64,000 nucleotides of DNA, taken from the NCBI GenBank assembly GCA_010015745.1, contig ML978251.1, positions 1 through 64,000 of the forward strand. Direction: 5' to 3'. A program made the position numbers and the translations under genes. Positions within the stretch are counted from its first letter, which is position 1; every line of letters starts with the position of its first letter. Of this stretch, positions 45,581-56,198 are shown in pieces. This DNA is from Setomelanomma holmii (Eukaryota; Ascomycota; Dothideomycetes; Pleosporales; Phaeosphaeriaceae). Below the pieces are notes generated by a model. It did no database searches and was not told the DNA's origin. It saw nothing but the letters and a program-made list of their open reading frames with translations.

Positions 45581-46146
45581 AAAAGTCGTGCTGAATAAGT
45601 GCGGAAGTGCGGATATGGGGCATGAGCAGAAACAGTAGAATAGGTAACGGGAGGTGGGTTGCAATTGGAGTTGGAGAGAGAAAGAGAGAGCGTGGGTGGC
45701 AGAGACTGAACTTATGGCAGAAGGCCACAAGCTTGGGCCAAGTCCTAGGCAGCGCAATGCCCGGTGAAGTTGAGTTATGAGCGTTTGTATCTGCAGTGAC
45801 GTGAATTTGGGCTAGGACCTCCATTATCTCGTGCTCACCATCGCTGTAAGAACTGAGGTGAGAGTGGTCGTCCTCGCGATGGGCAGGCAAACGGAACTCT
45901 GGAACCAGCGCCTATATCAGGCCCCAAAGCGCTCGCCCGACACGTCTCTTCGTCTGTCCACTTCGAGATTCGACAAGCGCCATTCAACTCGATGGTAAAT
46001 CTGGCGCCTTCAATCATACCCCCTCCCAGCATCTTCTCTGGCACATCATCCACATGGGCAACATGCGGCGTCCGTCCACAGACAATCCTGCCAGCTCGCT
46101 GAATGGTTACATTCGTAAGCGGCCTATCTGAGCAATACAAAATCCC

Positions 46147-47349
46147 TTGGCTGATCAGGTATCTAATATTCGTAGGCTATTACACAAACGAGTTGCAAGA
46201 CGATTGTCTCATCCTCCATGTCAACCGCGGCCAGCTCCGGGCCTCCGGCTTACAGAGTGGGGCGACAATGGCAAGCAATATACCCTCAAGATCTCAAGAA
46301 CTCTTTCTTCGTCCGCGATTGCCGTACCTGAACCACTTGCTCCCCCCGAGGTCAAGCCAGAAGAGCTCACCATGGTCACGAAAGGCGATTTCACGTTAGC
46401 CAAGGATGTGGCATCACGTCACATTAGCTTGTGGCTAAAGGGTAGCACCTGCACACTTCTTGCCTGGCAGAACGAGGAGGGAGCTACTAGCCTGCATTAT
46501 CACCGGGTCGTTCGACCATGCTATTTCCTACTCCTTCCCAAGGAGATCAAGTTCACAATTGCAGACTACGCGATGTTCGTTGGCGACGTCAAGTCTGGCG
46601 AGCTACACATCGCTGAAGCGAGAGGCCAGATGCAAAATCGCAAAGTACGGATTACGTCCGGAGATCAAATACCGCGCGGAAATAAGGACGATGCATTCCA
46701 TGGGCACATCGAGAAACTGAGGCCTGCCTTCAACAGCATCCACCACATACATTCCGATTTCGAGTCCTATCGTGGAAAGGAACTACTTCACAACACAGTC
46801 GTAAGCCACGGCTACAGCTTCGACTCTTTCATCATATACACGCCCAAGAAAGACATCCTCAAGTACGTTCGAGAAGTCAGACTGTTCGGCGAATTCAGTC
46901 TTGGTCTGAAACCACAGGAGAATGTACTTCATCCTCTCATGAGGTTCGCACGGGCTCATCAGCAGGCGACCACTCGGATCGAGATCGAGTGCATGACTTT
47001 GAGATAGGGCGGTGATCTAAACAAGTTCTTTCGGCTGACCTACTGCATACGGGCTTTCATAAGAGCTATTCCTTATCCAGCTTGGCTCCAGATCAACAAG
47101 AAGGATGAGCTTGCTACCTAGCTTAGAAGTACTCAGCCTGGCCAGCTGTACTCTGAGAAAGTCCATTTCTTTCCAAAAGATGCGGCCACATGGGACGATG
47201 AGAAGGACTCATGGCGTCTGAGGAAGATTCTGAGTGGGTCCAGCAAGATCAAAACTAGCTTGATCAAAGAGTACGGAGATGAGATGAAGGTTGTTGGCTG
47301 GCTCCGGGAATGGTACAACAACGGTATTTGCTCAGATCTTTCTCCCTAA
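46147..47349 (+). pseudogene. Unrecognised gene with two in-frame TAG stops
   Basis: One frame is coherent over about 1.2 kb. It reads SRHISLWLKGSTCTLLAWQN, YFLLLPKEIKFTIADYAMFV, SYSFDSFIIYTPKKD-like sequence, and ends FGEFSLGLKPQENVLHPLM before a TAG at 47005-47007. The same frame continues, RLTYCIRAFIRAIPYPAWLQ, passes a second TAG near 47119, then runs SEKVHFFPKDAATWDDEKDS to a TAA at 47349. The left end has no ATG in frame before 46372, so the 5' part is missing or spliced. Codon pattern and length suggest a former real gene. I cannot name the family. Confidence 0.45.
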
Positions 47350-47544
47350 GGGGATTCCGGGGTATGTATAGCACGGTTTTGTACTAACAATTGGCATGGC
47401 ATAATGCATGGAGGGTAGCCAGTTTGCTGCATGAAGTCAGTCTTCATAGGTCGAAAGTGTTTCGAGAATATTCAGAGCTCATGATACTATAAAGCAATTT
47501 CCGCCTTATTGACTTCATCCTCGAGCTCTGCTATGTAGGCAGAC

Positions 47545-47940
47545 ACTCAATGAAAAAGATGTGTGATACAAATTGAGTCTAATGACAGTGGGGAGACATC
47601 ACAAGCAGACACGCTACCAGCACGGTGCTTCCGCCGATGGACACAATAATTCAACTGCGCTACCCATCATTCACGAAGATCGACTAGGACCATGTACGTC
47701 GGCGCACACGTCATCCTACCCTTTCCACTTGAGCAAGCCATCTTACCAAAGTGTCTGAGCGAGCAACTCATTCTCAGCGACAGAGAATTGCCGTATAATC
47801 AGTATCAAGGACCACAGGTAGACTTGCTCCTGTGTGGTTTGGTAGCAGCTCGAAAGGCTGCGCACCCGGCTGCGAGGACGTCGCGTCCGCCACTCAACGA
47901 AGTTGATTTTGAGTGGTGTCGGTGTTGGTCTGGGAGTTAA
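47545..47940. repeat. Diverged repeat family, copy B
   Basis: The first 150 bp (47545-47695) align with copy A at 45130 (CACTCAATGAAAAAGA..., then ...GCAGACACGCTACCAGCAC). Alignment fades further right. No coherent frame is conserved. Confidence 0.35.
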
Positions 47941-48127
47941 AATGTGAGTAAGGTGAGGAATACCAGTTCTTATAGCCGCGAACAGGCGGCAACGGACTTT
48001 CGGGAGCGAAGTGCCACCAGTGAAAGCCAACGTCCACTTAAGCAGAAGGTGGTGACCATAGATCCGACCAAGCGGGCAAATGACGCGGGCCAGTGGTGCC
48101 TGCGGCATACCCTCACCGCATCTTTTC

Positions 48128-48540
48128 CTCAATGAACACCTCGCAGGCATTGCACCCGTGAAAAGTCAAGTGTACACGCTGTGACCACCAACGAGGGGAA
48201 TCCATCGTGAGCGGACACGCCACCCGCACAATGCTTTCGCTGGCAAGCCACCGGAAAGTCACGGTGCTTAGAACCTGCCGTCCTGACTTCGATGCAGACG
48301 CGGAAACTGAAAGCCTCATACACCTGCATCGAATTGCACGAATGCGCCAGCTCATTTATGCATCCAGCCCATGCATCCGCAGCCTGGATCAGGATATGTT
48401 GATGTCCGCAACAGCAACGGCTGTGGGTATACATGTTACCTACTCAGTCATTGCTGGTCCAAATGCCGGTGTCCGTGCATTGTGCTTGCTTGCTGGCTCG
48501 TGAGCGCCACTCGGGGAGGCTGAGCGTGGACGGTGATGTG
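48128..48540 (+). repeat. Diverged repeat/Cys-rich ORF family, copy C
   Basis: It begins CCTCAATGAAC and carries the core GAGCGGACACGCCACCCGCAC near 48210. Its 3' part aligns to copy A in a frame reading VDVRNSNGCGYTC then CWSKCRCPCIVLACWLVSA. Upstream the frame shifts and has stops, so it is not an intact gene. Downstream, 48541-48925 holds a T10 run (48632-48641) and no gene. Confidence 0.4.
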
Positions 48541-49098
48541 AGTTGCTGATTGAGCTCGCGTAGTGAGGAGAGGGTATGGATAGAGCGCAACGAACTTTAT
48601 TATACAAGGAAGTCTGGAGGTCGTTTTCACTTTTTTTTTTTGGGAGAAACAACGAAAGCCCAGTCACTTCCAGGGTGCCCCGTCGTAACGTTTGACAAAA
48701 CAAGCCGAGTTTGTAGAGTCATTCATGTTTAACAATTGGAAAAAGAATATGTTCATGTCCACTTTAGGTATTGCAGCAGAGTCAAGATATTGTTGTGTTG
48801 CATATTGGTGACCTGGACTGGAAACGCCCCACACTCGCCCTTTGCTTACCAGCAGGAAAGATCATCGCATCGTGATGGATAGGCAAAGGGCTAGTTTGCT
48901 AAAGATAAAGCGAGGAGGTCGCATGAAATGAGATACCAGAGTTTTCGAGTAACCATGGTCAAACTGCAATTATTATTGCTCAAGCCTTGCATATCTTCGC
49001 CGAGATGCGTAGCTTCTCAGAGCTTTGTGAACCCGCCAGGCTTTCGCCAGAATTTTCGCCATTCTGACATCAAAAATCGTAACGGCTGCTACCTTCTC

Positions 49099-50109
49099 TC
49101 AATCCAGAAATCGAACCTGGACGTCATCGCCTTCTTTGAACCGAACCATGATGGTGATGAACTTCTTCCATGCCTCTGCCGAAGACCTGCCCTGCAATTG
49201 CACACGAAGCGTGTTTCGGAACTGAAGCTCTCGGAAGGCCTCCGTCGTGATGTTGACAACTGCAAGGTTCGGCAAGTGGGTGCGCAATGGTTTGCCCATG
49301 AAGTGTTTTGCGTCACTCAGTGCCCTCTCGCCGTAGGCTTCAGCAAGTTTCTGGGATGGTTCGACCATGGCGATGGCGTCACGTTGAGCTGGAAGCAGCT
49401 TCTTGATCCAGTCGACATCCAAGCAGCCGATCCTGAAGGTGTTGTGCCTGTATGCAAGAGTTGCAGTCTCGGAATAGAATTTGGCGGCAAACTTCGGGTA
49501 AGTGGAACGCGCTCGGCTCGCACTGTGCTTGCTGAAGTGCCTCTACGACATCCTCGAAGGTGTATCCTTTCTTTTTGACCCATTGGCGAAGTGCCAACCT
49601 GAAGCTGAAGTTAGATATGAAATCATGGCTTGGAGACTGTATTGACTCTTCGTTGGCAATCTCGAGTACTATGACCGGAACCTCTCTGATTTCCGCCGGG
49701 CGAAGAACAGCGCGTCTCCTGCTCCGTTCGCTTGGTATCAACGTAATAACCTCCCACAGCAAGCTTCCAGATTTTGTTCCTGATCTCGCCTGGCACACGA
49801 AGAAGAGGCGATCGAATGGCATTGAGCTGGGAGCTGTGGCTGGTCAGCAAGCCGTTTCATACTTTAGGCAAGGCTGATATCCATCACGCACATCTGCATT
49901 ATGCCGCTAGGCGGGTTCGCGACATCGACGAGTCCATTTTCAAGCAAGGCCGGGCGACGCTTGCTTACGCGCCTAGCGGAAGAAGAGGACGCAGAGTTAC
50001 TTGCGTTTGATCTCGATGTGGTAGTAACTTTGTAGACGCGGGTTGTCTTAGCACGTAGAGATGAGGTGGCTGTTCCTTCCTTCGCCGTCGACACCTTACG
50101 GGCTGCCAT
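49099..50109 (-). pseudogene. 2EXR gene broken by two frameshifts
   Basis: Exon 1 starts at ATG 50109 with a basic Ser/Ala-rich leader (MAARKVSTAKEGTATSSLRA). A probable intron (about 49910 to 49850) leads to the 2EXR core, SPLLRVPGEIRNKIWKLAVG. Near 49735 the frame changes to one reading RRRAVLRPAEIREVP and SHDFISNFSFRLALRQW then FHLPEVCRQI. Around 49474 one extra base (a C in CCAAATTCTATTCC) shifts again to YSETATLAYRHNTFRIGCLD and on to the stop at 49099. Each piece fits the family in order, so this is a single gene with two one-base insertions. Confidence 0.6.
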
Positions 50110-50375
50110 GGTCGCGGACGATCTGTTTGAGGTTTGTCAATCCAAGAGAGGAAGTTGATCCAAGAAGTTTGCCTATCTGATGATGCAATCACATGTCGTA
50201 CCTTTGGTGTATTCACTGAGTATGAGATCTAAGCTGATGGCTAGAGAGGACAAGTGAGCAAGTAAGAGACGGGCTTGAAGTGGAAGAGAAAGTGAAGCAC
50301 CAAGATCAACGCAAATCGAAATTGCGGCCCGAGAATGATGATAAGATCGGATATTCTAGTCGTCGAGAAGGCGGG

Positions 50376-51835
50376 CTACAGGCACTGGTAGTAATATGGC
50401 GGCGACACACCTTTGCACGTATACGGCGACTGTGGAACGGCCCTTCGTCAGAATCGAGAACTGAAGTGAAAGAGCCCACACTTACCTCGCAAGCCGCACA
50501 TCCTTTCCAATCATTCCCACCGCACTGATCCCAATGTTTCTGCTTACACCCTCCGCCTCCCCCATTGCCTGGTGTACTTGTAGGCGGCTTCTGTGTCGAC
50601 GACGTGCGACTCGGTGATGGCGTGGTTCGTATTTTCATTGACAGTATGGGCGACGATACTGGTCGCGAAGAGCTTGGCTGTGGCGTCGGCGTGGGTCTCG
50701 CAGTGCTCGGTTTGGGTGACTTTGTAGGCGAGGAGGTGATGTACCGCCGAGGGTAGGTGTATCAGCATAACTCCCGTCGCAGTAGTATGTGATGCCGTTC
50801 AGCTGAAAATCCTTCAGAATCGTGCTCATACCACTGATACCAACGCCTATGCACGAGAGACCGGTCGCCGCTTGTGCGTTCAGTGGCATGGGATACTCGA
50901 TGTGGAAAACTGGCTTATCTACCGCGAGGAACTGGCTGTACGTGTTGCACTCGCTGAGTTGTGCGCATTGCTCGTTGACAGCAAAGTCTATGATCGGCGT
51001 GAGGTCGCTCACAATTTCGAGACTGTTCTTGAGCCCAATCATCATGTCGTATTTAGCTGCTTCCTTTTGCATCCATCGCATGTAGTCGATTGCGTTGGTG
51101 TTGCGCAGATTCAGCCATTGTCGTTTTGCTAGCTCGTGTCAGCATCACCATTATGCTCTTTGAGTTGTTGCCACCAAGCCTATCGCGTGAAGTGGAAAGG
51201 GACATACGTAGCCATCTATACTGCCGGTTAGTGATCATCGCACAGCGGCCTGTGCTGGCTGGAGACGGATCGTACCTGTGTTATCTGGATCTATAGCATC
51301 GCACCCTTTGTCCGCAGCAAGCTCGATGCGCTTCGCCATGAGAGTTCGTATTGGCTGCGAGCCTGTCCGCATCCACTTTCATTCAGCCACTCTGGAAGTA
51401 CCTTCCCCGTGTCTGCCGCCATAAAGTCTTTGTAGTCGTCTCGCCAGTCCTCTGCAGTGCCGGCGCTAAAGTAGCATACGACCATTTTCCCTGCCGCCTT
51501 TAGTGCTTGCATCGTTGATGCTGGATTGTCAAACAGGTCAATGTCCCAAACAGCAGCATCGGATGGCGGAAGAGGCATCTCCGACATGTCTGGCACGCCG
51601 AGAAGAATGATTTGGAACTTTTGTCCGCGCGTGAATGTGGCATTCTCGCTTGATACAAGTAGTGCCCAGGTCAGCCATAAGATTCCGAGAGAGCAAAAGT
51701 GATATGAAAGGCCGAACAGGATGATGAAGCAGAAGAGAGACTATGTGCGTGGCTGTGCAGAAAGAAAATCCCAAGATATAGCGAACGCAGGGAACAAAAA
51801 CCATGTATCGACTGCGAGATCTTACCAAGATTCAT
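50376..51835 (-). pseudogene. GH114 galactosaminidase with C-terminal CBM1, frameshifted
   Basis: From the 5' side the minus strand shows a signal-like GILWLTWALLVSSENATF, then KFQIILLGVPDM, AAVWDIDLFDNPASTMQAL and VVCYFSAGTAEDWRDDY (GH114). AADKGCDAIDPDNT carries the DPDN motif near 51310. Then come GYQNDNG, IGLKNSLEIVSDLTPIID, VNEQCAQLSEC and VFHIEYP. A Pro/Ser/Thr linker (SPTKSPKPSTARPTPTPQPS) leads to a fungal cellulose-binding CBM1: HWDQCGGNDWKGCAACE, split by a 56-bp intron, then CKGVSPPYYYQCL at the stop. Relatives cleave alpha-1,4-galactosaminogalactan. Three one-base deletions (near 51378, 51115 and 50740) break the frame. The 5' exon from ATG 51835 is uncertain. Confidence 0.72.
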
Positions 51836-52565
51836 GGTGAGTTTTGGCCAGCATCTGCACAGTGTTGGCGTGCTTCCAAGGCTACATGGCGTATGACTTT
51901 ACGTACTCCAGTGGACCAAGCGTGTTGCTCGAGCTTGAAGCTCGTTAACTTTCGTGCTCTATAAGAACCTCCACCAGCAATACTTTACTTGCATATTACG
52001 CGATCCTAGCGAGGTTGCATGGTACTGGCTATATCAAGAAGTTAGCAGCACCTCGGCCTTAACTTCGATACAAACCCTGTGACTCGCAGCCAGGTGCTAA
52101 GATGATGGCAGCGCACTCTTTTCGGTCTCGCGTGCAAAACGCGGTGATGGGTTCTTCGTGCATGATGATACATGAAGGGATGCGGTTCGAACATCTTCGG
52201 CAGATCTCTGGAACTCCTCGGGAGGTGTCGAATCGACCTGCGTATGAGCTTATATTCTCGGCAGATACGTGCATTGCGGGGAAAGCTTGTTTTCTCCCAC
52301 ATGGCTATAATGACATATGTTTCAACATGGCGTTCCTGCAGGTTGTGAGCACGTTCTGGGTGGCGGCTAAATTTGGGTAACAATCTGGCACAGGTCGAAC
52401 ATAAAGACCGCCCATAAATATAGCCACTCGGATGCTGAGAAAGGCGCAGAGTTTCTTCTCACGATATGCCAATGCATATAAAGGGAATATGCCTTATATC
52501 AGCGCGACTAGCTCAGCCTCCAGTCATGACGGAGCCTGACTTGCGAGACCCTCGACGCGTCAAGA
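51836..52565. other. Gap upstream of the GH114 locus
   Basis: Two overlapping frames at 52042-52383 lack motifs. The region near the GH114 ATG contains a TATAA (51960) that could belong to its promoter. No other gene is visible. Confidence 0.4.
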
Positions 52566-52898
52566 TTAGCTGCGAAGAGTAGACGTAGACAGCGAAGACG
52601 GTGACAAATGTGATATTTCACGAATGATGACAGCGATGAGCTTGGCGACGATGGAGAGAACGTAGCCCAAAGTGGGCCCGTATACATGGAGAAGAAATGC
52701 AGGAAGCAAAGACAAGAAGGGCAGCGGCGAAGAGCGCGGTACAGGGAGAAATTGGAAAAGTTTGTATTGGCATTTCACGAGAAGATCCCAATTGCGCGAC
52801 CTTGATGCGAGGTGGAAGAGAAGTCGGAACAAGATTGCCAGCGGCCTCCCAGGGCGAAGCTTATCGATAACGCTAAATATATCGTCAATCTTTAGCAT
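52566..52898 (-). CDS. Hypothetical small membrane protein
   Basis: The frame from ATG 52898 encodes 110 residues, MLKIDDIFSVIDKL onward. It has a hydrophobic stretch AILFRLLFHLA and a longer one, LLPAFLLHVYGPTLGYVLSI then VAKLIAVII, compatible with one or two membrane helices. It is divergent from the PPR gene, with only 132 bp between the two starts, so a shared promoter is possible. There is no family assignment and it may be a chance frame. Confidence 0.3.
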   Translation of the reverse strand: MLKIDDIFSVIDKLRPGRPLAILFRLLFHLASRSRNWDLLVKCQYKLFQFLPVPRSSPLPFLSLLPAFLLHVYGPTLGYVLSIVAKLIAVIIREISHLSPSSLSTSTLRS

Positions 52899-53030
52899 GC
52901 GACACTTTTGCCCCGTGACGCCTGTAACCGGCAATCCTCAAAATCAACATCGCATCGATTGCTTCACTCAACTGCGATGCCGCACGTTCGTCCTAGCTGT
53001 ACTTGATAACATCGTTTACAGCACCTGCTG

Positions 53031-55340
53031 ATGCAAACATTTTTCTACCTGCGATCACGATGCCTTCTCCACTCTACGCGATTCCTGCAGCTCCGCACGC
53101 TGCGAACACACCCCAGACGGATCCCAACGCACATCAAAAGATGGGATCCGACCCTTCACAAGCCTGTACGACCGCGAGTGGCGTACCCTGAGCCACTGGT
53201 CGAACCGCAGACATCAGTCTTCGATAAAGACAAGAGAGCGGAATCTAAACAGCCATACGATGAGGCAAAGGAGCAGCTGAGGCTGACTGAAGCGGTTGAG
53301 AAGCAAAAGCATACTTCCGAAAAGCTTAGATACTTTCTACGGTTGGCAAAGTCTCCTTCAATTGGGGCGATGGGCGTACGTGATCCACTCTGGCTGGCGT
53401 ACATAAACGCAAAGTCTACGGATGCGAACGTACCGAGTCATCTGGACTACGACGACTGGGACCTTTTATGGGCTGCACAGTCACCAAACACGTTCGAAAA
53501 CCGCGATCGGACCGTTCGCTTGGTGACACTCTTCCGTGATATGCAAAGCGCGGGCAAATATGGGCTGGCCTCTCAGCGTGCGGAGTATCTAGAATGTGTC
53601 TTCCTTAGCGGTGCTCAAGAAGCGGCTCTGGATGAATGGGAGAAGAGCCTTGCGGACATGAAACAGGATCCATTCCAGCAGCTTATACCAGAATACTTCG
53701 AGACAGGAGCCAGGCTGTATGCTCTTGCGGACAATCCAGACCGCGCACGACAGCACATGGATCAGCTCTTCGAATCTAACCCCCGATGGAGGAGAACAGT
53801 CATGCTTACTGTACTCCGAGCCCATACAAGTTCCCAAGACGACAAGCATCGCCATGCTGCCCAAGGAATTTACAATCAGCTGAAAGAGCGGAAGGGCAGT
53901 GAAATGAACCTCCAGGACTACGATGCATGTCTGGTGGGGTTCTTGGAGGCGCGAGATCTACGACTTGCCAAGCAGGTCTTCCGAGACATGATCAAGGCCG
54001 GCTATCTTGCAACTACCGGCACAGAGGAGAGCGTTGAAGAGGTCCTGAAGCGTTTGCATTCACTGTACCGACTTGGCACAGACATCTCCGCCATGACTAG
54101 CATTGCACTGGACTCCATCACAGTTCTACCACTTGCGTACCATGCTCATATCTTCGGCGACTGGATGAAATCGGCAGTGACCCAGCAAGCCCCAGAAGCA
54201 GCTGCTCAGATACTCGACATGATGATTCAGCGAGGTCATGAGCCAGAGACGTTCCACTTCAACATGCTCTTGGAAGCGCTGCTTCGCACGAAAGAAGATC
54301 CCAGCATACTGAAGGCTGAGAATATTGGTTGGCGCATGATCGACGAGGCTCGCAAGTCGAACAAGATGGATGAAAAGATGCCCTCGACCGCGACGCAGAT
54401 CAGCTTAAAGTTCGCCCTTCCGCGACAAGCAGACTCGGGCACACCATCAACCGTTCCAGCAGCCGATGTGACCACCTTCGCCCTGGTCATGCACCATCAC
54501 GGCAAAAAGTTGCAATGGGAGCACGTGGACTATCTCTCTCGACAATTTCGCGACAGCGCCGTCAAGCCAAACACAACGATCATGAACGTTCTCATCGACA
54601 ACAAGTGCCGACAGGGCGCGTACGCCGAAGCCTGGCAAATCTACCAAAAGCTCACCAAGCGCGACGTCTTCCCCAACGGCGCCACATTCCGCCACCTCTG
54701 GAAAACCCTACGCCTCGCGCTCAGCGACCACGCAACCCGCAACGATCCCAACCTACCCACGCCACGAGAGCTCCTCAAAGAGACAAACGAATGGTGGACC
54801 ATGTGTCGCAGCCGCTACGACGCCGAACGCTTTCGCATTGGTCTCGCAGGTTCAGATCACGGTGCCATTACCGCACTCATCATGCATTGTTTTAGCTACA
54901 CGTCAGACCTGGCTGGTTCACTAGTCGCACTGCACGTTTTGCGGCATCGGTTCGACATCTTTCCTACCGACAAGGCAGCGGAGTATCTGCAGCGACAAAT
55001 GGCGTGGGTCGATATGGCGCGGGAGTCGGAGAGTAAGAGATACGAGTACTTCCACAGTCGCAGCAATAAGCGCAACACGGAGCGAATTGCAAGAGTCTAT
55101 GGTATTTTGTTGCAGCGAAGACTCGATCGCATGCGCTTGGCGGAAGATTATGATCCGGAGAGTATGACGGACGAGGAGATTGGTGATGTGGGGTTGAACT
55201 TGTTGAGTGAGTTTGTGAGGGTTGTACTGAAGAGGTCGTATCCGCCGGAGGTAGTAGAGGCGATGATTGACGCGGCGAAGGCGGTTGTGGGGGTAGAAGG
55301 GATGACGACTGGGGATATGGATGCTTTTGAGGTTGCTTGA
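53031..55340 (+). CDS. Mitochondrial pentatricopeptide-repeat (PPR) protein
   Basis: A single exon encodes 769 residues. The N-terminus MQTFFYLRSRCLLHSTRFLQ, followed by several Arg, is a typical mitochondrial presequence. The body is helical with PPR-like units, for example CLVGFLEARDLRLAKQVFRD, TFHFNMLLEALLRTKED and the clearest, TIMNVLIDNKCRQGAYAEAW followed by QIYQKLTKRDVFPNGATF (residues about 520-560). The C-terminal region is charged (FHSRSNKRNTERIARVYGIL). Fungal proteins of this size and plan act on mitochondrial mRNA stability or translation (Cya5/Aep3-like), but which transcript is bound cannot be told. The ATG is the first in frame and yields the presequence. Confidence 0.85.
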   Translation: MQTFFYLRSRCLLHSTRFLQLRTLRTHPRRIPTHIKRWDPTLHKPVRPRVAYPEPLVEPQTSVFDKDKRAESKQPYDEAKEQLRLTEAVEKQKHTSEKLRYFLRLAKSPSIGAMGVRDPLWLAYINAKSTDANVPSHLDYDDWDLLWAAQSPNTFENRDRTVRLVTLFRDMQSAGKYGLASQRAEYLECVFLSGAQEAALDEWEKSLADMKQDPFQQLIPEYFETGARLYALADNPDRARQHMDQLFESNPRWRRTVMLTVLRAHTSSQDDKHRHAAQGIYNQLKERKGSEMNLQDYDACLVGFLEARDLRLAKQVFRDMIKAGYLATTGTEESVEEVLKRLHSLYRLGTDISAMTSIALDSITVLPLAYHAHIFGDWMKSAVTQQAPEAAAQILDMMIQRGHEPETFHFNMLLEALLRTKEDPSILKAENIGWRMIDEARKSNKMDEKMPSTATQISLKFALPRQADSGTPSTVPAADVTTFALVMHHHGKKLQWEHVDYLSRQFRDSAVKPNTTIMNVLIDNKCRQGAYAEAWQIYQKLTKRDVFPNGATFRHLWKTLRLALSDHATRNDPNLPTPRELLKETNEWWTMCRSRYDAERFRIGLAGSDHGAITALIMHCFSYTSDLAGSLVALHVLRHRFDIFPTDKAAEYLQRQMAWVDMARESESKRYEYFHSRSNKRNTERIARVYGILLQRRLDRMRLAEDYDPESMTDEEIGDVGLNLLSEFVRVVLKRSYPPEVVEAMIDAAKAVVGVEGMTTGDMDAFEVA

Positions 55341-55478
55341 TAAGGCATGTCTCCATTTTGGTCCTAAGCGCCATTGTATCATAGTTTCTTCGAGATGCCC
55401 AAAAGTAATGTACCAATATTCTGAGCCCGTTCCACCATCTCATTTCATATCATACACGAACCATACCCATCTCCAACA

Positions 55479-56198
55479 CTACAACCCCAGAGGATTACTC
55501 GCACTTCCCCCCCTCTTCGCCGTGCCCTGCCCACTCCTACTCGCCATCTTCGCACTCGCCCCAACACCACTCGTACTCAATCCCAACGGATTGGTGTTAG
55601 TCGTCGCACGACTCCCCGCCGCACCTGTGTAATCCTTGATGCTATTCCCATACTCGCGTACCATATCGCCCCAGCTGCGCGACGAGTTTGCAATCCTAGC
55701 CATGTCACATTAGCAGAGAACATCCAATACAGGCAAGGAGTGTTATATTGGAGGGACGTACGAGTTCCCAGCTCCCTTCCCGGCCCCAGCAACGCCGTTC
55801 CCAGCCGCTGTAACCACGGCGCCTAGACCAGTTCCAATTCCACTCGCAGCTGCGGACGTCGCGCTACTGACCGCCGACGCGGCGCCGTTGATTGTGCGCG
55901 TCAATATTCCCGGCTGCCCTGCGGGTGCTGACGGTGCTTTCTTCTGTGCATTTGCTTGTGGGAGGGGTTTCTTGGTCGCTGTTGTAGAGACGGGCTTCTT
56001 GTAGGGCTGGAGAGGCTGAGTCTTTGGAAGCGATTTCTTCTGTGTGGTGGTGTTTGGGAGAGGTTTTTTTGCTGGTGCTGTGATGGGCTTTTTGATGGTG
56101 GAGTGCGCAATTGGGGCCTTTTTGACGGGTGTCACTCCTGCCTTCTTCGTTGCGGCGCCTGGGACGGCTTTCTTGGTGCCGACGGGTTGGGAGACCAT
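55479..56198 (-). CDS. Low-complexity Lys/Pro/Ala protein with Gly/Ala-rich C-terminus
   Basis: Two exons, 56198-55762 and 55695-55479 (66-bp GTACGT...CTAG intron), give 217 residues. The N-terminal 95 residues are made of Lys-Lys-Pro-type repeats (KKAGVTPVKKAPIA, KKPITAPAKKPLPN, KKPVSTTATKKPLPQ). Then a small-residue segment, TINGAASAVSSATSAAASGI followed by GTGLGAVVTAAGNGVAGAGK, suggests a glycine-zipper or membrane-associated helix. The end, SWGDMVREYGNSIKDYTGA then TNTNPLGL, is more complex and is probably the conserved part. I do not recognise the family. It is convergent with the PPR gene, 139 bp apart. Confidence 0.7.

Noticed and set aside
49100..49130. tRNA T-arm-like ATCGAACCTGGA sequence
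   Set aside because: No acceptor stem or cloverleaf can be formed around it, and it lies within the 2EXR pseudogene frame.
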